Origin: Bacillota bacterium
GTDB taxonomy: Bacteria > Bacillota_E > Sulfobacillia > Sulfobacillales > Sulfobacillaceae
Reading direction: 5' to 3'
Assembly: GCA_021802375.1 (NCBI GenBank)
Contig: JAKAAL010000245.1
Coordinates: 1 to 6,541, forward strand
DNA length: 6,541 bases
The notes under the pieces are model-generated. The model was not told where the DNA came from, did not search any database, and was given only the letters and a program-made list of their open reading frames with translations. Shown here one piece after another: positions 1-6,118 of this stretch. Both the position numbers and the translations under genes were made by a program. Numbering within the stretch: position 1 is the stretch's first letter; the number at the start of each line of letters is the position of its first letter.

Positions 1-54
1 AGTGTCAACGGAGTATTTGTAATGTTGTTATGTGAAAATGTACGGTTAATGCTG

Positions 55-82
55 TCTATGATAAAAATCTAACATAGATTTT
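55..82. repeat. overlapping short inverted repeats, possible operator or hairpin
   Basis: AAAATCTA (64-71), a 3-base spacer, and TAGATTTT (75-82) form a perfect 8-bp palindrome. The CATAGA at 73-78 can alternatively pair with TCTATG at 55-60, so two mutually exclusive hairpins are possible. No T-tract directly follows the stem, so a terminator is not well supported. A dimeric-repressor operator or a weak RNA fold are the alternatives. The symmetry is visible directly; any function is inference. Confidence 0.35.
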
Positions 83-151
83 GGCGGACTGCCATGTTTT
101 TTGGCGTTCCACGTAGTCTTGGTTAATAAATGCCTGAAAACAGAGAATTGC

Positions 152-179
152 CTGACAGGATTAAAGTGGGAAATATAAC
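152..179 (+). promoter_or_regulatory. candidate sigma-A-type promoter for the peptidoglycan-binding protein
   Basis: CTGACA (152-157) resembles the -35 consensus TTGACA and TATAAC (174-179) resembles the -10 TATAAT, with a 16-base spacer. Transcription would start near 185-190 and leave a leader of about 60 bases. This is the best pair seen in the upstream region, but AT-rich sequence yields such matches by chance. Confidence 0.4.
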
Positions 180-249
180 ACCAATTGGGATGGAGCGCAT
201 AGTGTGAAGGAGTATCACCATCATCTCACAAGGGAAGTGAAACCATACT

Positions 250-1443
250 ATGGCTTTGTTTGACGACACCTTTCCCCCGTATGTGGCTTTTGGCAGTAGA
301 AACTTGGCGGTAGGCAGCGTAGGCACTGATGTTGCTGTGGTTCAGGCGGTCTACAATTTGATGTTGGAAACGATGAATCCTCCCCATGGACCAATGGGAA
401 ACGCGATTACTGTGACCGGTTTGTTTGATGGGGCGACCCAGGTGGCTGTGAAGAATATTCAGTCCTATTTTGGGTTGACAGTAGATGGCATTGTGGGTCC
501 GGTGACATTTTTCGTGTTCGGCCAAGGAGTGGGATCCTTTATCACCTACGGAGGTCCGGTGTTTGGCAGCCGCCAATTAACGGTGGGGAATTCGGGAGGA
601 GACGTAATCATTTTGCAGAACAGACTAAACTGTTTTGCATACGCAGCGTTGACGGGAGGACCTACCGGTACATTTGATAGTGGCACTGCGCAAGCGGTGC
701 TAGCTTTTAAGCACGATGCTGAAAACAACGGAGATACTGGATTTCCTCCCAATGATATTGCAGGATTTGGGTTTTATAATGCCAGCTGGCTCTACACTTT
801 TGCTGGTGGCAGGTCCATCGAATCGGGCAGAAATGGGTTTGATGTGGTGTTCGTTCAAGCATTGTTGCTGGATTTAGGATATTACTCGGGAAATATCACT
901 GGTTACTACGACGCGAAAACGGTGTCGGCGGTTAAAAAATTTCAAACCGCGATGGGTATTGCTTCTGATGGTATTGTTGGACCTTCGACGTTTTATCAGC
1001 TTGGTCTTAATAACAATGTACCCGCCCCAGTTCCTTTAGGGGTCTCATGGCCGCCAAGCATCGTGCCCAAGGTTACCGCGTGCAGTGTGCCTTTGGTTAC
1101 GCAATCAACAGACTTGCATCCATATGGGGTAGCTTCTTTGGTTATAAATCAACGAGAGGGATTCGAGAGTTTGGATGTGGTCGGCAATTTTCTGCCGGAT
1201 CCGAGTACGTTTGGCTCCAGATTTACCCAATATACGTTTACTTTGACGGACCCGCGCACGGGCCAGGTGATCGTCACGGCGCCAATGGTTCAAACGCCAA
1301 CGTCTGTTTCTCCAGAAGATTGGGTCGGAACCTTTTCTCCCGGCGTAAAAACCATTGTGCAAGGGATTGTCACCATATACCCTTCTGGATCTGGGGGATT
1401 GGGGCCATCTGTTCTCAGTGGCAACTTGCAGCAATGCATCTAG
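250..1443 (+). CDS. protein with three peptidoglycan-binding (PG_binding_1-like) repeats
   Basis: This 397-residue protein is built mainly from peptidoglycan-binding repeats. Repeat 1 spans about residues 15-92, repeat 2 about 104-182 and repeat 3 about 187-252. Each opens with a G(S/G)R-x-L/I-x-x-G block followed by a DVxxVQ or DVxxLQ helix. Repeats 1 and 3 close with the classic VDGIVGPVTF / SDGIVGPSTF motif (78-87 and 239-248); repeat 2 is more divergent and has a longer insert. A Pro-rich linker (257-273) leads to a C-terminal domain (about 274-397) that looks beta-rich and is not recognised. Cys278 and Cys396 bracket that domain and could form a disulfide. No amidase, lytic or peptidase motif is visible, so it probably binds wall or spore cortex rather than cutting it. 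No N-terminal signal peptide is visible, leaving its route to the wall unexplained. ATG 250 is the first start after the stop at 238-240; the AGGGAAG at 231-237 is a weak and rather distant ribosome binding site. It converges on the operon to the right and has no evident partner. Confidence 0.85.
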   Translation: MALFDDTFPPYVAFGSRNLAVGSVGTDVAVVQAVYNLMLETMNPPHGPMGNAITVTGLFDGATQVAVKNIQSYFGLTVDGIVGPVTFFVFGQGVGSFITYGGPVFGSRQLTVGNSGGDVIILQNRLNCFAYAALTGGPTGTFDSGTAQAVLAFKHDAENNGDTGFPPNDIAGFGFYNASWLYTFAGGRSIESGRNGFDVVFVQALLLDLGYYSGNITGYYDAKTVSAVKKFQTAMGIASDGIVGPSTFYQLGLNNNVPAPVPLGVSWPPSIVPKVTACSVPLVTQSTDLHPYGVASLVINQREGFESLDVVGNFLPDPSTFGSRFTQYTFTLTDPRTGQVIVTAPMVQTPTSVSPEDWVGTFSPGVKTIVQGIVTIYPSGSGGLGPSVLSGNLQQCI

Positions 1444-1659
1444 GTGGACTCAATGCGGTCGTCACAGAAAATATCTACCGCTGTGGAGTACGGGTTAGAC
1501 GACTAAAGGCGTTTAATCTAGGATTCTGATTTTTCCTGTTGGAGGGGCACGGACGATCCAGGAATGTGATCATGGGACCATCCGTGCTCTATGGGGTATG
1601 CAGTAGAAAGGAATCTCGGCAAAAAAAGACTATGCCGATATGGTAACCTCATAATTAGA
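1444..1659. other. gene-free interval between the wall-binding gene and the mobile element
   Basis: No gene is supported on either strand. Short imperfect stems occur: GTCGTC/GACGAC (1458-1463 and 1498-1503), GCACGGA/TCCGTGC (1547-1553 and 1581-1587), and a 9-bp stem with one mismatch (1613-1621 and 1633-1641). None is followed by a T-tract as expected of an intrinsic terminator. I translated the minus strand next to the element looking for the lost permease C-terminus and found only short non-hydrophobic frames. Confidence 0.5.
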
Positions 1660-1720
1660 ACTTGAGTTTCGCACCGCGAATTCACAACAAATTTTTACCT
1701 CGCAAAAACGCCGAAACCCG
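1660..1720 (+). repeat. left terminal inverted repeat of the insertion sequence
   Basis: The repeat begins ACTTGAGTTTCGCACCGCG and is the reverse complement of 2463-2524. The outer 53 bases match exactly and the inner 8 (1713-1720) match after a single-base gap. The outer boundary is set where pairing ends: the next base outward on each side (A at 1659, G at 2525) is not complementary. Confidence 0.9.
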
Positions 1721-1736
1721 CATGAACACTGGGTTT
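1714..1736 (+). terminator. possible terminator-like hairpin just inside the left end
   Basis: AAACCC (1714-1719) pairs with GGGTTT (1731-1736) across an 11-base loop, and the T-run continues to 1739. It sits upstream of the transposase promoter. It could therefore block read-through transcription entering from outside, a device known in several insertion sequences. The stem is only 6 bp, so the call is weak. Confidence 0.3.
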
Positions 1737-1738
1737 TT

Positions 1739-1747
1739 TGGTATAAT
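1739..1747 (+). promoter_or_regulatory. extended -10 promoter of the transposase
   Basis: TGGTATAAT is a perfect extended -10 element (TGnTATAAT), 38 bases ahead of the start codon. No good -35 hexamer lies at the usual distance, as is common for extended -10 promoters. The site lies inside the element, so it would travel with it. Confidence 0.55.
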
Positions 1748-1785
1748 TAGGTGCCGTCCAAATTAACCAAAAATGGAGTGTTATC

Positions 1786-2502
1786 ATGCGGGAAACCACG
1801 TCAGAAATCAAAAAGGTGTTTGATAAACACCAGTATTCGATCGACTCGATTGTATTCGATGTGATGCAGACGTTCAAGCTGAAATCGATCATCCAGCACA
1901 CGCGGTTTGAAAAACAGGAGGGCTATGCGGTCACCGAAATCCTGGCACTCCTCATCATGTTCCCCCTGATGCTGGTCAGCAGCGTCAACGGTTTCTTCCA
2001 CAGCGAGTTTCAAGCGATCACGACCATGAAAAAGGACGCCCTGTATCGCCTAAAAAACAACGAGTCAGTTCCGTGGCGCACGATTTTGTATGGAATCGCG
2101 AAGCGATTCCAGAAGATCGTCAATCCGGACAAGATCGTGGCGGCGAATTCGGCCTTCATCCTCGACGACACCACCGACCGTCGGGTCGGTCGGCACCTCG
2201 AAAACGTCTCGTATGTGTTCGACCATGTGATCGGGAAAACGCTGTTGGGGTTTAAACACCTCGTGTTGGGCTTTTTTGACGGAACGACCTTTATCCCGCT
2301 CGATTTTACGACTCACGCCGAAAAACGCTTGCGCGGGCGCAAGCGCCGCGAGCAATACCGGAAAACCAGCCGCCCCGGGTCCCCCGGGGCTATCCGACGC
2401 AAGGAATGCGCCGGGGACAAAATGACCCAAGCGATTGCTATGGTCAAGCGGGCGGTCAAGCACGGGTTTCAGGCGTTTTTGCGAGGTAAAAATTTGTTGT
2501 GA
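1786..2502 (+). pseudogene. IS4-superfamily transposase, C-terminally truncated
   Basis: This is the N-terminal half of a DDE transposase. Residues 124-131 (FILDDTTD) carry the first catalytic aspartate. The segment after it (about 138-175, with VFDH, LGFK, LGFFDG and PLDF) matches the usual core order in IS4-like enzymes. The frame stays typical of the family up to KHGFQA (225-230), where relatives continue into DYVL-x-DSWF with the second catalytic Asp. Here it instead runs into eight residues encoded by the right inverted repeat and stops. The second Asp and the catalytic Glu are therefore missing and the protein should be inactive. It might still bind the element's ends and inhibit transposition, but that is speculation. 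The start at 1786 is supported by GGAG at 1775-1778, seven bases upstream, and by the promoter at 1739-1747. Confidence 0.85.
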
Positions 2503-2524
2503 ATTCGCGGTGCGAAACTCAAGT
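2463..2524 (-). repeat. right terminal inverted repeat of the insertion sequence
   Basis: It mirrors 1660-1720 apart from one extra A at 2471. Its inner part (2463-2475, CGGGTTTCAGGCG) is also in-frame transposase sequence coding for the conserved G-F-Q-A stretch, so the deletion junction falls here. Its outer tip reads ACTTGA on the minus strand and ends the permease frame. Confidence 0.88.
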
Positions 2525-3757
2525 GATAATACCCGGCCAACTTATCCCGTGGTATTCACCCTGCGGATCAAAGAATGCCTCTGAACGATAGTGACCGTGC
2601 CGCAACAGATAGTAGTCGGTCAGATTAATGGCCGTCCAGGGAATCATAAAATAAAGCAGAAACGACAAGAAGTTTTCATAACTCGCCAATAAGTTGGCCT
2701 TGTAAAGAAAGGTCAGATAGGTACCGACAATAGTCACGGGCACAATGAACCACACGCGCAACGCTAAGGAGGCCTTTAATTTGTGCACAAACGCGTTGAC
2801 AATGGTGAGGGACGACATAAATCCGCCGTAGATATTGAGAGTATTAACACTGAGAATACCGAGTGCCACGACGATGAGCGTAACAATCTCAAACCAGGAA
2901 CCCAGATGCTGAGCAACTGCGGCAAAGGCTCCCACTGGATTCGAGCTGGGCATCCATGCCTGAACCAACACCCCCAGCACCATCATCCATACACCACTAA
3001 TCACCGTCCCACCATAGGTATACCAAAAGGCGCTACGAATGCTGGTAGACGACGGCAAATACCGCGAGTAGTCCGCAACATATGGCGCATAGGTAATCTC
3101 ATAGATAGCAGCGATAGCCACTCCCAAGAGAAAGGGCCCAGTCATGAACGCCGAAGGTTTAGAGGCCACATGACCCACTGCGCCGGTACGATCAAACAAA
3201 AGGAATGCGGTAAAAATGATGAACACAATGCCAAACAGTACCGAGACCACTTTCTCAAACTGATGAATAATGTTGTATCCGAAAAGCGCTAAAAGGCAGT
3301 TCAACACCGACATAATAATAATACCGGCCGACAAGTTGATGTGAATCAGCATAGCGATAGCTTGCCCGCCTAAAACCCCTCCGGCAGCAAAAAATCCAAT
3401 GTACATGGCGAGTACGAGAATTAGCGGCAACGATGCGCCATAATACCCAAACTGAGCCCGGCTCTGAATCATCTGCGGCAGTCCTAAATGTGGGCCTTGA
3501 GCCGAATGATATGCCATAAAGACAGCACCGATAATCACCCCCAACGCAACCGAAACCAAAGCCCATCCGACCGAAAATCCAGTGACCGCCGCCAACATTC
3601 CAGTCGTAATTGTCACTATCATGGCGTTCGCGCCAAACCATAAGGGAAATAGCGAGCGCACTGTGCCGTGGCGTTCCGATTCGGGGATAACGTCGATACT
3701 ATGAACCTCGACTATAAAATCTCCATCGCTATGGCTTTCCGAATTATTCATCCCCAT
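2519..3757 (-). CDS. NCS1-family nucleobase permease, C-terminally truncated by the mobile element
   Basis: This cytoplasmic-membrane transporter belongs to the nucleobase:cation symporter-1 (purine/cytosine permease) family. Family signatures are G-x-x-LGLPQMIQSRAQFG (88-104), APYVADYSRYLP (224-235) and PWTAINLTDYYLLRHGHY (373-390). I count about ten membrane helices, roughly at 36-58, 62-83, 108-130, 143-162, 170-188, 207-226, 247-268, 289-309, 333-351 and 358-382. Relatives have twelve; the last two would begin just where this protein ends, after WPGII. The final Thr and the stop are encoded by the insertion-sequence tip. The chosen ATG has GGGAGGTG (3764-3771) six bases upstream, giving 412 residues; an in-frame TTG nine codons earlier (3784) has no such site. 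The gene begins 39 nt after the dehydrogenase stop, so it is likely co-transcribed and imports the enzyme's substrate. A purine such as xanthine or hypoxanthine is the natural guess, but cytosine, uracil or allantoin cannot be excluded. Function of the shortened protein is doubtful. Confidence 0.85.
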   Translation of the reverse strand: MGMNNSESHSDGDFIVEVHSIDVIPESERHGTVRSLFPLWFGANAMIVTITTGMLAAVTGFSVGWALVSVALGVIIGAVFMAYHSAQGPHLGLPQMIQSRAQFGYYGASLPLILVLAMYIGFFAAGGVLGGQAIAMLIHINLSAGIIIMSVLNCLLALFGYNIIHQFEKVVSVLFGIVFIIFTAFLLFDRTGAVGHVASKPSAFMTGPFLLGVAIAAIYEITYAPYVADYSRYLPSSTSIRSAFWYTYGGTVISGVWMMVLGVLVQAWMPSSNPVGAFAAVAQHLGSWFEIVTLIVVALGILSVNTLNIYGGFMSSLTIVNAFVHKLKASLALRVWFIVPVTIVGTYLTFLYKANLLASYENFLSFLLYFMIPWTAINLTDYYLLRHGHYRSEAFFDPQGEYHGISWPGIIT

Positions 3758-3763
3758 TGGATT

Positions 3764-3771
3764 CACCTCCC
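3764..3771 (-). promoter_or_regulatory. ribosome binding site fixing the permease start
   Basis: On the minus strand this reads GGGAGGTG, followed by six bases and the ATG at 3757-3755. A second ATG (3751) lies two codons further, with less suitable spacing. The site argues against the upstream TTG at 3784, which would lengthen the protein by nine residues. Confidence 0.8.
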
Positions 3772-3796
3772 ATCTATTTTCCAATTCACCGGCGAG

Positions 3797-6118
3797 TTAC
3801 AAGGCTTGTAATGCCGAAAGAACTCTCTCGGGCGAAGCGGGCAAGCTCGTTACCCGTATACCTACCGCGTCTTGAATCGCATTGAGAATTGCTGGTGCAA
3901 TGCCGTTGCATGACGGTTCACCCACGCCCTTAGCGCCGTATGGCCCCACTCCTGTACCCGATTCGATAATGATTGTCTCGATATCGGGCACATCCAGAGT
4001 TGTGGGGATAAGATACTCGCCAAACGTCGTGCTGGTCATGATGCCGTCCGGCGCTGTGACCTCCTCGGTTAGTGCGTAACCGAGGTTTTGGACGGTTCCG
4101 CCTTCCATCTGTCCTTCGCAATTGAGACGATTGATAACCGTGCCCACATCCAGACCGTTGACGACCCGCATCACGTCAACCTTGCCGGTTTTAGTGTCAA
4201 CAGCCACATCGACCGCTTGGGCCCCAAATGTATAATCGGCAAATAAGGGCGTGTTCAATTCTGCTGACGTCGGAATATCCACCACAGGTGCATTGAACTG
4301 AGCCTCATAGTACATTTCGACGCCATCGTGATAACATTCGTTGATGATTTCGGACAGGGCGACTCGACGATTATCGGTTTGCGAGATAATGTAGCCGTCT
4401 TCAAAAGCGAACCGATCAATGTCTGGACCCAAGTGGGATTTTGCCTTTTCAGATAAGCGGCGCTTTAACTCATGGGCCGCAGCCAAAGTGGCGTTGCCCG
4501 ACATGTAGAGTTGCCGAGTAGCAGTAGTTGTGCCCGCCAAAGGCGTCAACACCGAATCCGCATTATAGACCTCGACTTGATCAACGCCAAGACCTAGTTC
4601 TTCGCACACCATGAATCGCAGTGACGACACCTGCCCGCCGCCGATATCGGGAACGCCACAACGCACTACGACCGTGCCGTCGCGTTCTAGGCGGATCCAG
4701 CAGCGCGACGTGTCGCGTAAAAACATCAGCCGACCATAACTCGTCATGCTGTAGGCGATCCCACGTCCAAAACGCAAATCTCCCCGAGGTGACGGTAAGG
4801 GTCTAGCTTGAATCGCCTCCCACACTTGGCTTCCCACCGTATCGGCCAGTACCGGGCGGTCATAATGATGTCCGTGCGGAAGTTGGGAACCTTGTTGAAT
4901 CAAGTTCTTGCGCCGAAATTCCACCGGCCCCATCCCGAGTTGGCGAGCTAGCTCGTCCATCTGGGATTCATACGCGACATTGGGTTGAACCGCCCCGAAT
5001 CCACGGTAGGCGCTACTGGGACAGTTGTTGGTTAGTACCGCCGTTGCACTAATCTCCACATGGGGCACTTCGTAGGGACCACAGGCATTCGCAGTTGCGT
5101 AGAGCAGTACCCAGGGCGTTAACGTAACGTAAGCCCCAGCATCGGCTATGAGTTCCGCCTTGACCGCCACCAACTCACCGGTGCGCTTTACCCCGGTTTT
5201 GTACGTCATGGTAAAAGGGTGACGCTTTCCGTGTCCAATCAACGAGTCCTGGCGCGTAAACGTTAGTTTAACTGGACGTTTGGTGGCCCACGCAAGTACT
5301 GCAATATAGGGTTCGACAGTCATATCTTCTTTTCCGCCGAATCCCCCTCCGACCCATGTCCCTGCAACCCGAACCTGACTATGCGATAGTGCTAATATGT
5401 CGGCGATATCGTAACAGTGTTCAATCACCTGGGTTGCCACACGGATCACCAGCACCCCATTTTCGTCCATCCAGGCCATACCGGATTCTGGTTCCAGATA
5501 GGCATGGTCGGCCATCGGCACGGTGTAGGTGTTTTCCACAATCACGTCAGCGGATGCAAAAGCCTCCTCGACGTTGCCACGACGTACTTCAAAGTGTGAA
5601 ACGACATTACTTTTTTCTCCCCCAACCCCAGGAGCCCCTTGTTTCATCGCGTCCTGCACCGTAAAAACCCCGGGCATGGGCTCATATTCAACGTCAATCA
5701 ATTCAGCCGCTTTCTCGGCAATCTCAGGGGAATCAGCTGCAATCAACACGACAGGCTCGCCGTAATAGCGCACCTGATCCTCTGCTAAAACCCGATACGT
5801 TCCTTCGAATTGACGCCCGAGATCGGTGGACTGGCCAAATCGGGAAACAATTGAATTGTGTGGAATATCCTTCGCAGTGAGCACAGCCCGTACCCCCGGA
5901 ACCGTCTTAGCCGACTCCGTATTGATTTCGGCGATAGCGGCTACAGCGTACGGGCTTCGCACGACTTTGGCATACAACATGTCACTGGCCGAAAAATCCG
6001 CTGCATAAGGTAAACGGCCCTGAGCCTTGGCCAGCGCATCCTTCTTTTCCAAGCGCTTGCCAATAATTCGTCGCGGCTCGGTCGGTGCTGTGCCCAGCGT
6101 TTCAGCTTTCGTGGACAT
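3797..6118 (-). CDS. xanthine dehydrogenase family molybdopterin-binding (large) subunit
   Basis: This 773-residue protein is a full-length molybdenum hydroxylase large subunit; relatives are usually 750-800 residues. It would hydroxylate a purine or other aromatic heterocycle at the molybdenum centre, in the cytoplasm, passing electrons to the [2Fe-2S] subunit encoded just upstream. Residues about 25-145 form the alpha/beta hammerhead domain and the rest the cofactor-binding domains. Visible motifs are ATQ (228-230), aligning with the glutamine near molybdenum; GGGFGGKE (257-264); AYRGFG (370-375), with the stacking Phe374; and GAKGVGEPS (728-736), whose Glu734 aligns with the catalytic glutamate. 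The loop is YRGFG, not the AYRCSFR of carbon monoxide dehydrogenase. The position of the substrate-binding arginine of mammalian xanthine oxidase (Arg880, in NAGNSRD) appears to be Val331 here (DAGAYVT), so xanthine is not assured as substrate. ATG 6118 has GGAGG six bases upstream and overlaps the preceding gene by 17 nt, suggesting coupled translation. Confidence 0.9.
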   Translation of the reverse strand: MSTKAETLGTAPTEPRRIIGKRLEKKDALAKAQGRLPYAADFSASDMLYAKVVRSPYAVAAIAEINTESAKTVPGVRAVLTAKDIPHNSIVSRFGQSTDLGRQFEGTYRVLAEDQVRYYGEPVVLIAADSPEIAEKAAELIDVEYEPMPGVFTVQDAMKQGAPGVGGEKSNVVSHFEVRRGNVEEAFASADVIVENTYTVPMADHAYLEPESGMAWMDENGVLVIRVATQVIEHCYDIADILALSHSQVRVAGTWVGGGFGGKEDMTVEPYIAVLAWATKRPVKLTFTRQDSLIGHGKRHPFTMTYKTGVKRTGELVAVKAELIADAGAYVTLTPWVLLYATANACGPYEVPHVEISATAVLTNNCPSSAYRGFGAVQPNVAYESQMDELARQLGMGPVEFRRKNLIQQGSQLPHGHHYDRPVLADTVGSQVWEAIQARPLPSPRGDLRFGRGIAYSMTSYGRLMFLRDTSRCWIRLERDGTVVVRCGVPDIGGGQVSSLRFMVCEELGLGVDQVEVYNADSVLTPLAGTTTATRQLYMSGNATLAAAHELKRRLSEKAKSHLGPDIDRFAFEDGYIISQTDNRRVALSEIINECYHDGVEMYYEAQFNAPVVDIPTSAELNTPLFADYTFGAQAVDVAVDTKTGKVDVMRVVNGLDVGTVINRLNCEGQMEGGTVQNLGYALTEEVTAPDGIMTSTTFGEYLIPTTLDVPDIETIIIESGTGVGPYGAKGVGEPSCNGIAPAILNAIQDAVGIRVTSLPASPERVLSALQAL

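Larger units (their letters stand above)
1..249. other. non-coding leader upstream of the wall-binding gene
   Basis: No convincing gene is seen here. The stretch is AT-rich, contains a short palindrome (64-82) and a promoter-like pair (152-179), and carries an in-frame stop at 238-240 just ahead of the ATG at 250, so the downstream protein cannot extend into it. Two 8-base copies of TTTTGGCG (79-86 and 98-105) also occur here; their meaning is unknown. Confidence 0.6.
1660..2524 (+). mobile_element. internally deleted IS4-superfamily insertion sequence with long terminal inverted repeats
   Basis: This 865-bp element is bounded by inverted repeats that match perfectly over 53 bp (1660-1712 against 2472-2524). 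After one extra base on the right they match for 8 more. It carries a promoter, a ribosome binding site and the first half of a DDE transposase. Family members encode proteins roughly twice as long, so the element is a deletion derivative and could move only if a full copy elsewhere supplies transposase. The flanks (…AATTAGA on the left, GATAATA… on the right) show no target-site duplication. Its right tip supplies the stop codon of the permease read on the opposite strand. Confidence 0.85.

Noticed and set aside
1047..1529. 160-residue plus-strand frame overlapping the end of the wall-binding gene
   Set aside because: It is out of frame with a gene that keeps clear repeats and a continuous C-terminal domain, and its composition does not resemble a real protein.
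1547..1587. GCACGGA/TCCGTGC hairpin as a terminator of the wall-binding gene
   Set aside because: The stem is only 7 bp, the loop is long and no T-tract follows.
1444..1659. Missing C-terminus of the permease on the far side of the element
   Set aside because: All three minus-strand frames next to the left end are short or polar; none shows the two hydrophobic helices expected.
2065..2463. 132-residue open frame antisense to the transposase
   Set aside because: It lies wholly opposite a well-recognised coding frame, shows no family resemblance and has the Pro/Arg/Ala-rich look of a shadow frame.
1651..2530. ATAAT on both sides of the element (1651-1655 and 2526-2530) as a target-site duplication
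   Set aside because: The copies are not adjacent to the ends: four bases separate the left one from the element and one base the right one. The bases that do touch the ends differ, so this is chance in AT-rich sequence.
3758..3784. Start of the permease at the TTG at 3784
   Set aside because: The GGGAGGTG ribosome binding site lies inside this extension and is ideally placed for the ATG at 3757.
3797..6118. Carbon monoxide dehydrogenase large subunit (CoxL)
   Set aside because: The active-site loop reads AYRGFG and lacks the AYRCSFR motif with its cysteine that marks form I CO dehydrogenase.
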